Shown here piece by piece: positions 1 to 5,903 of a stretch of 6,189 bases of DNA (position 1 is the stretch's first letter; each line of letters opens with the position of its first letter). The stretch is from an uncultured Lachnospiraceae bacterium. Its GTDB lineage: Bacteria > Bacillota > Clostridia > Lachnospirales > Lachnospiraceae. Under the pieces are notes generated by a model that made no database searches, was not told the DNA's origin, and was given only the letters and a program-made list of their open reading frames with translations. A program made the translations under genes and the position numbers. The stretch lies in assembly GCA_945836355.1 (NCBI GenBank), contig CAMALD010000091.1, positions 1 through 6,189 on the forward strand. The letters run 5' to 3'.

Positions 1-497
1 ATATGTACAAGGAGTCTATCGAGGGCAAGTTCCCTTATACCCACAAGGATACCTTTATGGGCTTCCACTGCGGAAATACCTGCTCCAGAAAGCTGGCTGC
101 ATGCAGCATGAAGTATCAGAAGATTATGGCAAGAAGCCTTCCGATCGAGGTTACCAACGGTACTCTCGAGGGCGACATCGCTCCTGGTAACATCACCTTC
201 TATCGTCTGCAGAGCACTGCTGACTGCAAGCTCCGCGGCTACATCGCAGAGGGCGAGGTGCTTCCGGTTGCTACGAAGTCCTTCGGTTCTATCGGTGTAT
301 TTGCTATTCCGGAGATGGGCCGCTTCTACCGTCATGTATTGATTGAGAAGAACTATCCGCACCACGGTGCAGTAGCTTTCGGTCACTTCGGCAAGGCTCT
401 TTATGAGATTTACAAGTATATCGGCGTTGAGGTTGATGAGATTGGTTTCAATCAGCCGAAGAACGACAGATATCCGACCGAGAATCCGTTTGCATAA
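1..497 (+). CDS. L-fucose isomerase family sugar isomerase, C-terminal part (5' end outside window)
   Basis: This is the last ~164 residues of a cytoplasmic, metal-dependent aldose-ketose isomerase of the L-fucose/L-arabinose isomerase superfamily (COG2407-like, Fucose_iso_C domain). The reading frame is open to the left edge, so the ATG at position 3 is an internal Met and not a start; full-length relatives are roughly 470-500 residues. Recognisable blocks, numbered from that Met, are FHCGNT (21-26), the TLEGDI...ITFYRLQSTAD stretch (54-73), GVFAIPEMGRFYRH (98-111) and PHHGAVAFGH (119-128). By analogy with FucI and AraA, a His in the last block (120/121) is likely a metal ligand; this is inference. 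Codon choice looks like that of a highly expressed gene, unlike the CTG/GTG/GCG-rich genes downstream. The substrate is not determined: L-fucose, D-arabinose, L-arabinose or a modified hexose such as sulfoquinovose are all possible for this superfamily. The gene ends at TAA, 24 bases before a terminator stem. Confidence 0.85.
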   Translation, partial: MYKESIEGKFPYTHKDTFMGFHCGNTCSRKLAACSMKYQKIMARSLPIEVTNGTLEGDIAPGNITFYRLQSTADCKLRGYIAEGEVLPVATKSFGSIGVFAIPEMGRFYRHVLIEKNYPHHGAVAFGHFGKALYEIYKYIGVEVDEIGFNQPKNDRYPTENPFA

Positions 498-520
498 GGT
501 GAACTGAACAGAATTTTCCA

Positions 521-556
521 GCCGCTCCGCGATTGTTTTGCGGAGCGGTTTTTGTT
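521..556 (+). terminator. Intrinsic terminator after the sugar isomerase gene
   Basis: A 9-bp perfect GC-rich stem, CCGCTCCGC (522-530) paired with GCGGAGCGG (540-548), has a 9-base loop and is followed directly by a T-rich tract (549-556). This is a textbook Rho-independent terminator for the isomerase transcript. It sits only 20 bases before the start codon of the next gene, so it may also act as a partial terminator for readthrough into that gene. Confidence 0.92.
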
Positions 557-575
557 TCACGGAAAGGAGAGGGCG

Positions 576-1820
576 ATGGAGAACGAGGATAAGCTGTATC
601 GGTTCATGCGTGAAATCAAGCGCCTGCAGGGAAAACAGTGCCTGTCGGAGGCAGGGGCGGAGCAGCTGGCAAAGCCGCTTGCGGGAATGAATGAAAAGCA
701 GCAGGACGAGTACGCGCAGGAAATGATATCCGTGCTCAAAAGCAGTCAGGACGAGGCCGAAATGCTGCTGCGCTCGCAGATGTGCCTGCAGCTGATGGCG
801 GAGGGTGCCGTCATGGAGGGGATTGATGAGCCCCAGGCGGGCGATACGCAGGAAGAGAGGGAATATCCGCTGCTAAATCCGCTGCCTCCGGATGAGGGGG
901 TGTCCGACCTTGGCGTGTATCTGTCGGAGTTCATGCTGCCCATCCGCAGGGAGGAGCAGCTTCTGGCAGAATTAGGCGCTCATAATGGCGGTGCTTTTGG
1001 CTATGTGGACAACCCGTATCCCTGCGGTCTTTTTTCTTCGAGGGAGCTGGAACGGATTACCTTTCAGCCGATTACCGTTTTCTATGGCGGAAACGGCTCC
1101 GGAAAAAGTACCCTTCTCAATCTCATTGCGAACCGGCTGGAGCTCAACCGCGTCGCCCCTTACAACTCCGGGGAGATGTTTGACCGGTATAAGGACGCCT
1201 GCGCTTATTTGCTGGGACACGATGAGGAGGGCTTTTCTCTGCGGATTCCTTCGGGCAGCCGGATTATCACGAGCGATGATGTGTTTGATTATATGCTGAC
1301 CATGCGCACACGCAATGAGGAAATCAGCGAGGACAGGCAGGAGGCCGGAAATTCCTACGCCGGGCTGAAATTCGGGGAGTCGGTAAAATTCCGCGGAATG
1401 GAGGATTATGAAGCGCTGCGCCTGCAGGTGCTTGCCCGCTCAAAATCGGTTTCACGCCGTCAGTTCATCAGGCGGACCGCGGGCGAGGAGGTGCCGCTTT
1501 GCAGCAACGGGGAAACAGCGCTCCAATATTTCCGGGCAAAGGTGAAAAGCAAGACGCTCTACTGTCTGGATGAGCCGGAAAACAGCCTGTCTCCCGCAAA
1601 GCAGCTGGAGCTGGCAGAGCTGTTGGAAAAGCGGGCATACGAGGAGGAATGTCAGCTCATTCTGGCTACGCATTCCCCGTTTCTGCTTGCCATGAAGGGA
1701 GCGCGGGTATACGACCTTGACACTGCACCGGTGCGGGTGCGCCCGTGGTGGAAGCTGGAGCATTCGCGCATCTATTATGATTTTTTTCAGAAGCACAGCA
1801 AACTGTTTGAAATTGAGTGA
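576..1820 (+). CDS. ABC/AAA-type ATPase (COG3910-like) with N-terminal helical extension
   Basis: A 414-residue soluble P-loop ATPase. The start chosen is ATG 576, which has AGGAG at 565-569 with 6-base spacing; an upstream in-frame TTG at 552 lies in the terminator T tract and has no ribosome site. Walker A is GGNGSGKST (171-179). An ABC-like signature is degenerate (SNGET, 310-314, where canonical ABC proteins have LSGGQ). Walker B is LYCLDEPE (328-335), and the switch histidine is in ATHSP (His366). This order and the SxGE-type signature match stand-alone predicted ATPases of the COG3910 type, which carry no membrane domain and are not classical transporters. Residues 1 to about 135 precede the ATPase core: a charged, Met/Gln/Glu-rich, probably helical region with no family recognised, making this protein longer than the usual ~240 residues of the group. 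No membrane segment or signal peptide is visible. The substrate and role are unknown. The next gene follows after 61 bases with no terminator, so co-transcription is likely. Confidence 0.85.
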   Translation: MENEDKLYRFMREIKRLQGKQCLSEAGAEQLAKPLAGMNEKQQDEYAQEMISVLKSSQDEAEMLLRSQMCLQLMAEGAVMEGIDEPQAGDTQEEREYPLLNPLPPDEGVSDLGVYLSEFMLPIRREEQLLAELGAHNGGAFGYVDNPYPCGLFSSRELERITFQPITVFYGGNGSGKSTLLNLIANRLELNRVAPYNSGEMFDRYKDACAYLLGHDEEGFSLRIPSGSRIITSDDVFDYMLTMRTRNEEISEDRQEAGNSYAGLKFGESVKFRGMEDYEALRLQVLARSKSVSRRQFIRRTAGEEVPLCSNGETALQYFRAKVKSKTLYCLDEPENSLSPAKQLELAELLEKRAYEEECQLILATHSPFLLAMKGARVYDLDTAPVRVRPWWKLEHSRIYYDFFQKHSKLFEIE

Positions 1821-1866
1821 CTACAATTCCGCCTGTTTATGACGGCTGGGAGGTTCACGCGCTGAT

Positions 1867-1873
1867 AAAGGAG
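1867..1873 (+). promoter_or_regulatory. Ribosome binding site fixing a TTG start for the radical SAM gene
   Basis: AAAGGAG ends 8 bases before the TTG at 1882. There is no in-frame ATG or GTG with comparable spacing nearby, and the residues after the TTG give the expected family N-terminus (hydrophobic strand, then NTKYIHTNLA), so TTG is the supported start. Confidence 0.8.
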
Positions 1874-1881
1874 AAGACGGC

Positions 1882-3732
1882 TTGAAACGTAACATATTGC
1901 TGCTGGCCATTAATACCAAATACATTCATACAAACCTTGCCATCTACAGTCTGCGCCGGTATGCCGTACAGGAGGAAAGAAAGCGCAGCGGCGCGGTGTG
2001 CGCGGAGGAATATGCAAGGCACATTCTTCTGCGGGAATATACCATCAACCATGCTTACGATGTGATTCTGCGCGGGATTTATGAGGTGCGCCCGGAGGTG
2101 CTCTGTATTTCGTGTTACCTCTGGAATATCCGCATGGTGCGGGAGCTGGTGGCGGATTACCGCAAGCTGGAGCCTTCGGTGCGCATTTTTCTGGGAGGGC
2201 CGGAGGTGAGCTATGATGCAGCTGCCTGCCTGGAAAGCATGCCCGGTGTGGACGGGATTCTGGTCGGAGAAGGGGAGGAAACCTTTTCGGAGCTGACTGC
2301 CTGCTATCTGCATCAGGACAGGGTCACGGTGCAGGAGCTCTCTAAAATTGACGGCATGGTCCTGCGGATGGACGATGGCAGTTTAGTTACCACAACGCCC
2401 CGGAAAACACTGGATTTTGCAAGTATTCCTTTTCCGTATGAGGATATGGAGAATCTGGGCGGCTTTGCACATAAAATTCTCTATTATGAAACCAGCCGGG
2501 GCTGCCCGTTTTCCTGCTGCTACTGCCTTTCCTCCATCGAAAAGACGCTGCGGCTGCGCCCGTGGGAACAGGTGCGGAGGGAGCTGCAGATTTTTCTGGA
2601 TAACCGCGTGGAGCAGGTCAAATTTGTGGACCGCACCTTTAATTGCAACAAGGAGCATGCGATGCGGATATGGCGTTATCTGGCACAGCAGGATAACGGA
2701 GTCACCAATTTTCACTTTGAGATTGCGGCAGATTTGCTGGATGAGGAGGAGCTTGACCTGCTCGCGACGTTAAGGCCGGGGCTGGTGCAGCTGGAAATCG
2801 GAGTGCAGTCGACCAATCCCGAAACCATCGCTGCGATACGCCGGCACATGAATCTGACAAAGGTTGCGGAGCATGTGGCACGGATACGTGCGGGAAAGAA
2901 TATTCATCAGCACCTGGATCTGATTGCGGGGCTGCCGTATGAGGATTACGCGTCCTTCGGCAGGTCCTTTGACGATGTATATGCCATGCGCCCCAATCAG
3001 CTGCAGCTTGGCTTTCTCAAGGTGCTCAAGGGCTCTGCGATGGCGCAGATGACTGCGGAGCACGGGGTGGAATACAGGTCGGAGCCTCCGTATGAGGTGT
3101 TGTCTACGAAATATCTGCCATACGGGGATGTGCTGCGGTTAAAGGACATCGAGGAGATGGTGGAGGTTTATTACAACAGCGGGCAGTATGCAGTATCCGT
3201 GCCGTATCTGGCAGCCTGCTTCGGGCGTCCGTTTGCAATGTTTGAGGCGCTGGCGCGGTTTTACCGCGAGAATCACCTGTTTGAGTGCAGGCATAGCCGC
3301 ATGGAGCGGGCAGAGCTTTGGTACCGCTTTGCGGCAGAGAGCATTGAAAAGAAGGAGAAGGAGTGCGGGGGCGCAAAGCCGGAGGGAGAAAAGGATCTGA
3401 CGACACAGGCAATCCGCGATTGCTTTACCGAATGCCTGCTCTATGATTTGTACGGCAGGGAAAAGCCGAAGGTGCAGCCGTCCTTTGCGCCGGAAGTGCA
3501 GCAGGATAAGGAGGAGCTGCGGGCGCTGTTTGCCTGCTTCGGAGTGGACAAGGAGCATGCAGGGCAGTGCTATGTCATGAGGTTTGCCTATGATATGGAC
3601 AGCGCGGCGGAGCAAAAGACGCTCGCGCGGGAAAACGTGTGTCTGTTTGATTATTCGAAGCGGGATGTGCTGACCGGTGCGGCGATGGTACAAAAAATCC
3701 GGAAGGATGAAAAAGAGGACGAAGGATGGTAA
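1882..3732 (+). CDS. B12-binding-domain radical SAM protein, DUF4080 type
   Basis: A 616-residue cytoplasmic radical SAM enzyme starting at TTG (AAAGGAG 8 bases upstream). Residues about 4-150 form a Rossmann-like cobalamin-binding-type domain with the LGGPEVS turn (104-110) and VGEGEETF (128-135), as in B12-radical SAM proteins. Residues about 198-420 are the radical SAM barrel: Cys208, Cys212 and Cys215 in GCPFSCCYC form the CxxxCxxC ligands for the [4Fe-4S] cluster that cleaves S-adenosylmethionine, followed by VKFVDRTFN (246-254) and LEIGVQS (304-310). The rest (about 430-616) is the DUF4080-like tail, which has no assigned function. I find no DxHxxG motif, so if cobalamin binds it would lack the usual lower histidine ligand; this is inference. 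Many homologues are annotated as BchE-like cyclases, a label the sequence does not justify here. The real substrate is unknown. The last 7 bases overlap the next start codon, which implies translational coupling with the exonuclease. Confidence 0.88.
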   Translation: MKRNILLLAINTKYIHTNLAIYSLRRYAVQEERKRSGAVCAEEYARHILLREYTINHAYDVILRGIYEVRPEVLCISCYLWNIRMVRELVADYRKLEPSVRIFLGGPEVSYDAAACLESMPGVDGILVGEGEETFSELTACYLHQDRVTVQELSKIDGMVLRMDDGSLVTTTPRKTLDFASIPFPYEDMENLGGFAHKILYYETSRGCPFSCCYCLSSIEKTLRLRPWEQVRRELQIFLDNRVEQVKFVDRTFNCNKEHAMRIWRYLAQQDNGVTNFHFEIAADLLDEEELDLLATLRPGLVQLEIGVQSTNPETIAAIRRHMNLTKVAEHVARIRAGKNIHQHLDLIAGLPYEDYASFGRSFDDVYAMRPNQLQLGFLKVLKGSAMAQMTAEHGVEYRSEPPYEVLSTKYLPYGDVLRLKDIEEMVEVYYNSGQYAVSVPYLAACFGRPFAMFEALARFYRENHLFECRHSRMERAELWYRFAAESIEKKEKECGGAKPEGEKDLTTQAIRDCFTECLLYDLYGREKPKVQPSFAPEVQQDKEELRALFACFGVDKEHAGQCYVMRFAYDMDSAAEQKTLARENVCLFDYSKRDVLTGAAMVQKIRKDEKEDEGW

Positions 3733-4439
3733 GAGATTATATTGCGCTTGATCTTGAGACCACGGGATTGAGCCCGGAGAAAGACCGGATTATCGAGATC
3801 GGTGCCGTAAAATATGTGAACGGAGAGCCGCAGCAGGAGTTTGCCACTCTCGTGAAAACCTATCAGCTGTTGCCGGAGAGGATTACGGCGCTGACAGGTA
3901 TCACGGAGGAAATGCTGGCGGACGGAATGGAAGAGCGGGATGCGGTTTTGGCATTCCTTGATTTTGTCGGGGAGGCGCCGGTGCTGCTGGGGCACAACAT
4001 CGGATTTGACTTCAGCTTTCTTAAGATGGCTGCGCTGCGGTACGGACGAACCTTTGAGTGTGACGGGCTGGATACCCTGCGGTTTGCCAAGGCGCATCAC
4101 CCTGAGCTTGAGAGCCGCACTCTTACTGCACTGTGCGCGCACTATGGGATTGCGCAGGAGCATGCGCACCGCGCGGTGGATGATGCGGTGTCGGCACACC
4201 GCCTGTATCTGGCAATGCTGGATGAGTTTCCGGAGGGAGATGGTTTTTTGGCGGTACCGCTTGTGTACAAGCCGAAGAAGCAGGAGCCGATGACGCCGAA
4301 GCAGAATAAATTTCTAAGGGATTTGCTGTGGTTTCACGGGATGGAGTACACGCGGGAAATGGAGCTGCTGACGAAAAGCGATGCATCCAGGCTGATTGAT
4401 AAGCTGATTCTGGCAAAGGGAAGAATGCCGAGGGAATAG
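3726..4439 (+). CDS. DEDDh-family 3'-5' exonuclease (DnaQ/PolIII epsilon-like)
   Basis: A 237-residue cytoplasmic exonuclease that removes nucleotides from 3' ends using two metal ions. All DEDDh motifs are intact: Exo I ALDLETTG with Asp9 and Glu11, Exo II HNIGFDFSFL with Asp95, and Exo III HRAVDDA with His148 and Asp153. It is a stand-alone domain, not fused to DinG helicase, UvrC or PolC. After the nuclease core (to about 170), a linker leads to a helical C-terminal module (about 188-232) beginning MTPKQNKFL and ending SDASRLIDKLI; a similar T-x-x-Q ... AS-x-LI pattern occurs as a small add-on in other proteins, probably as a nucleic-acid or protein contact, but I cannot name it. The start is ATG 3726, overlapping the radical SAM stop codon, with GAGGA at 3715-3719. 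The protein could act in proofreading, repair or RNA trimming; context does not decide. No clear terminator follows the stop. Confidence 0.92.
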   Translation: MVRDYIALDLETTGLSPEKDRIIEIGAVKYVNGEPQQEFATLVKTYQLLPERITALTGITEEMLADGMEERDAVLAFLDFVGEAPVLLGHNIGFDFSFLKMAALRYGRTFECDGLDTLRFAKAHHPELESRTLTALCAHYGIAQEHAHRAVDDAVSAHRLYLAMLDEFPEGDGFLAVPLVYKPKKQEPMTPKQNKFLRDLLWFHGMEYTREMELLTKSDASRLIDKLILAKGRMPRE

Positions 4440-4484
4440 GTAGATTTCTGTCGATGAATAATTGGTAAATATTGGATAATCTTC

Positions 4485-4512
4485 TTGAAAAGTAATGGGA
4501 ATCTGATAAAAT
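4485..4512 (+). promoter_or_regulatory. Promoter for the MerR-like gene (extended -10)
   Basis: TTGAAA (4485-4490) and TAAAAT (4507-4512) are separated by 16 bases, and the -10 is preceded by TG one base upstream (TGATAAAAT), an extended -10. Initiation is expected near 4519, giving a leader of about 55 bases before ATG 4575. The spacing is short, unlike the 19-20 base spacers typical of MerR-activated promoters. The AT-rich segment just upstream (4461-4480) consists of two similar decamers beginning ATTGG. Confidence 0.65.
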
Positions 4513-4562
4513 AATCGCAAATGGCAAATATTTACATATCACTTGCCGAAGAAAAAACGTTC

Positions 4563-4568
4563 GGAGGG
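4563..4568 (+). promoter_or_regulatory. Ribosome binding site that sets the MerR-like start at 4575
   Basis: GGAGGG lies 6 bases before ATG 4575. The upstream in-frame ATG at 4521 has no ribosome site and would be almost at the predicted transcription start, so the shorter protein is preferred. Confidence 0.82.
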
Positions 4569-4574
4569 TTACCA

Positions 4575-5399
4575 ATGGGATATACACGTTATATGATTTC
4601 GGATGCTGCGAAGAAAATCGGCGTGGAGCCACCCGTGCTTCGCTATTGGGAGGAGGAGCTGGCGGCGGAGATTCCGCGCAATGAGATGGGGCACCGCTAT
4701 TATCGGGATGAGGATATCCGCATGATGAGCGGTGTGAAGGTTTTGAAGGAAAAGGGCTTTCAGCTCAGGTCAATCAAGGTGCTTCTGCCGAATATGGACC
4801 AGGTGCTGCAGCTGGAGCAGAGGCGTCTGCTGGAGTTAAGAGATCGGCTGGAGCTTGCGGTGTCGCAGGAGGAGCTGCGCAGGCAGAGGGAAGAAGAGCT
4901 GAAAAAATGCGGGGAGACAGAGGAAACCGACGCGGGTGCAGAGGCAGGCATACCGAAGGCTGCGGAGGATACCGATGCAGATATGGGACGGGCAGCGCAG
5001 CAGGAGCAGGAAGGCGGCGATGCGTCAAAGGGCAAAAAAGAGGACATGCCCCGGGAAAGGGAAGCCACAATGCTTCAGGAAGTGAAGGACAATGGTACAG
5101 CTGAAGTTTCCAACCGGGTGCGCATGCAGCAGTTTAAGAATATTATGCATGAAATCATTCAGGATGCGATGAAGGACAGCAATAAGGAGCTGACAGACAG
5201 TATAACGGAGTCGGTGTCCAGAGAGTTTGAGTACCAGATGCGCCGGAAGGAGATGCTGGCGGAGGAGCATTTTAAGCAGCTGGACCGCACCCTGCGCGAA
5301 TGCCAGCAGGGACAGAAGCAGGCTGCCGTGACAAAGGAGTACGGCGGCGGAAGGACAAAGAGCAAATTTTTTCGTAAAAATGGGAGAAAACGGATTTAG
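4575..5399 (+). CDS. MerR-type DNA-binding protein with coiled-coil and helical tail
   Basis: A 274-residue protein. Residues 4-70 form a MerR-type winged helix-turn-helix: MISDAAKKIGV, then LRYWEEEL (22-29), the RNEMGHRYY wing (35-43) and the IRMMSGVKVLKEKGF helix region (48-62). Residues about 75-112 are a heptad-like, Leu/Glu/Arg-rich coiled coil. Residues 113-175 are an acidic low-complexity linker rich in Glu, Ala, Gly and Asp. Residues about 183-248 form a second long charged helix that includes two REFEYQMRRKE-like segments of alternating charge, and the last 15 residues are strongly basic (TKSKFFRKNGRKRI). There is no effector-binding domain or metal-binding cysteine set as in classical MerR regulators. 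The layout, including the RNE-GH wing, recalls RacA-type chromosome-anchoring proteins and plasmid/phage MerR-like proteins, but that is a resemblance from memory. It could be a regulator or a chromosome/plasmid-organising factor. It has its own promoter and a terminator-like hairpin after the stop. Confidence 0.85.
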   Translation: MGYTRYMISDAAKKIGVEPPVLRYWEEELAAEIPRNEMGHRYYRDEDIRMMSGVKVLKEKGFQLRSIKVLLPNMDQVLQLEQRRLLELRDRLELAVSQEELRRQREEELKKCGETEETDAGAEAGIPKAAEDTDADMGRAAQQEQEGGDASKGKKEDMPREREATMLQEVKDNGTAEVSNRVRMQQFKNIMHEIIQDAMKDSNKELTDSITESVSREFEYQMRRKEMLAEEHFKQLDRTLRECQQGQKQAAVTKEYGGGRTKSKFFRKNGRKRI

Positions 5400-5409
5400 C
5401 ACATAATGC

Positions 5410-5471
5410 AAAAAAAGAGAGACCCTTCAGCGGTGATTACTCTGCCGCTGCGGGGTCCCCTCTGCGTTTTT
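5410..5471. terminator. Convergent (bidirectional) terminator between MerR-like and ferredoxin genes
   Basis: CAGCGG (5428-5433) pairs with CCGCTG (5445-5450), and after a 2x2 internal loop GACCC (5421-5425) pairs with GGGTC (5453-5457). On the minus strand the stem is followed by TCTC and then seven Ts (complement of 5410-5416), a good terminator for the ferredoxin gene. On the plus strand a five-T run (5467-5471) follows nine bases after the stem, a weaker terminator for the MerR-like gene. Confidence 0.75.
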
Positions 5472-5482
5472 ACAATGATATC

Positions 5483-5503
5483 CTGCTGCAAACGCGGCAG
5501 CAG
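5483..5503. repeat. Perfect 7-bp hairpin in the ferredoxin 3' region
   Basis: CTGCTGC (5483-5489) and GCAGCAG (5497-5503) form a perfect inverted repeat around a 7-base loop. No T run follows on either strand, so it is not itself a terminator. On the minus strand it lies between the ferredoxin stop and the terminator and may protect the 3' end of the short mRNA; that role is inferred. Confidence 0.5.
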
Positions 5504-5536
5504 AAGTCCGGCTGTAAAGAGCAAATCCGTGTGTGA

Positions 5537-5707
5537 TTACGGCTCCTCGATAGCACCTGTCGGGCAGCCGCCTGCGCATGCGCCACACTCGATGCAAGCA
5601 TCCGGATCGATCTCGTAATGGCTCTCGCCTTCGGAAATAGCGCCAACCGGGCAGTTGCCTGCACAAGCGCCGCAGCTTACACATGTATCAGTGATTTTAT
5701 ATGCCAT
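5537..5707 (-). CDS. 2[4Fe-4S] clostridial-type ferredoxin, 56 residues
   Basis: A small soluble electron carrier of the bacterial 8Fe-8S class. Two cluster motifs are complete: Cys9-x2-Cys12-x2-Cys15-x3-Cys19-Pro and Cys38-x2-Cys41-x2-Cys44-x3-Cys48-Pro. Each half has the internal repeat of this family (CGACAGNCPVGAI and CGACAGGCPTGAI). In such proteins the first three cysteines of one motif and the last of the other bind each cubane. Length matches the ~55-residue clostridial ferredoxins that serve pyruvate:ferredoxin oxidoreductase, hydrogenase and Rnf. The start is ATG at 5707 (reading leftward), with AAAGGAGG (5724-5717) 9 bases upstream. Its length is below common ORF cut-offs, so it is easily missed. 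It is monocistronic, with its own promoter and a strong terminator, and faces a divergently transcribed redox protein gene. Confidence 0.97.
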   Translation of the reverse strand: MAYKITDTCVSCGACAGNCPVGAISEGESHYEIDPDACIECGACAGGCPTGAIEEP

Positions 5708-5736
5708 AATAAATATCCTCCTTTATTGTTTTCTTC

Positions 5737-5765
5737 ATTTTACTCCAAAATCTCCGAGAATACAA
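5737..5765 (-). promoter_or_regulatory. Candidate ferredoxin promoter
   Basis: On the minus strand TTGTAT (5765-5760) and TAAAAT (5742-5737) are 17 bases apart, placing the start near 5730 and the ribosome site about 6 bases downstream of it. The -35 matches only the TTG of the consensus. A second -10-like TATAAT on the minus strand (5778-5773) lacks a convincing -35. Confidence 0.5.
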
Positions 5766-5903
5766 GAAAAATATTATAAACTTGAGTTGCCAGTTTTTGC
5801 ACGTGCCCTTTTGGGTGTCAGCCGGGAACCGTTCGAATGTAATCCGGCACTGAACAAACTTCTGTCTCGCAAAAAAGGCAGATAGCTGAAAAGATACGGA
5901 AAC

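Noticed and set aside
490..517. Weak TTGCAT / AATTTT pair as a promoter for the ATPase gene
   Set aside because: The -10 match is only 3 of 6, and any transcript would still have to pass through the terminator hairpin.
552..575. In-frame TTG extension of the ATPase by 8 residues
   Set aside because: It starts inside the terminator T tract with no ribosome site, while ATG 576 has AGGAG at the right spacing.
1807..1827. TTGAAA and TACAAT hexamers at the end of the ATPase gene as a promoter for the radical SAM gene
   Set aside because: They are only 9 bases apart, far from the required ~17, and no other -35 fits.
1855..2313. 152-codon minus-strand open frame inside the radical SAM gene
   Set aside because: It is antisense to a well-supported domain, has no family resemblance and biased composition, so it is a frame shadow.
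3139..3693. 184-codon minus-strand open frame inside the radical SAM gene
   Set aside because: It is a long antisense frame produced by the GC-rich codon use of the real gene, with no ribosome site or recognisable domain.
3651..4199. 182-codon minus-strand open frame opposite the exonuclease
   Set aside because: It lies opposite all three intact catalytic motifs of the exonuclease and shows no protein features of its own.
4521..4574. Upstream ATG adding 18 residues to the MerR-like protein
   Set aside because: It has no ribosome site, lies about two bases from the predicted transcription start, and the MerR domain begins right after the ATG at 4575, which has GGAGGG.
4123..4632. 169-codon minus-strand open frame across the exonuclease end and MerR-like promoter
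   Set aside because: It is Ser/Pro/Ala-rich shadow sequence without a ribosome site, running through a plus-strand promoter.
5655..5885. 76-codon plus-strand open frame with a hydrophobic stretch
   Set aside because: It begins antisense to the ferredoxin cluster motifs, and the hydrophobic part is the AT-rich ferredoxin promoter region read as codons.
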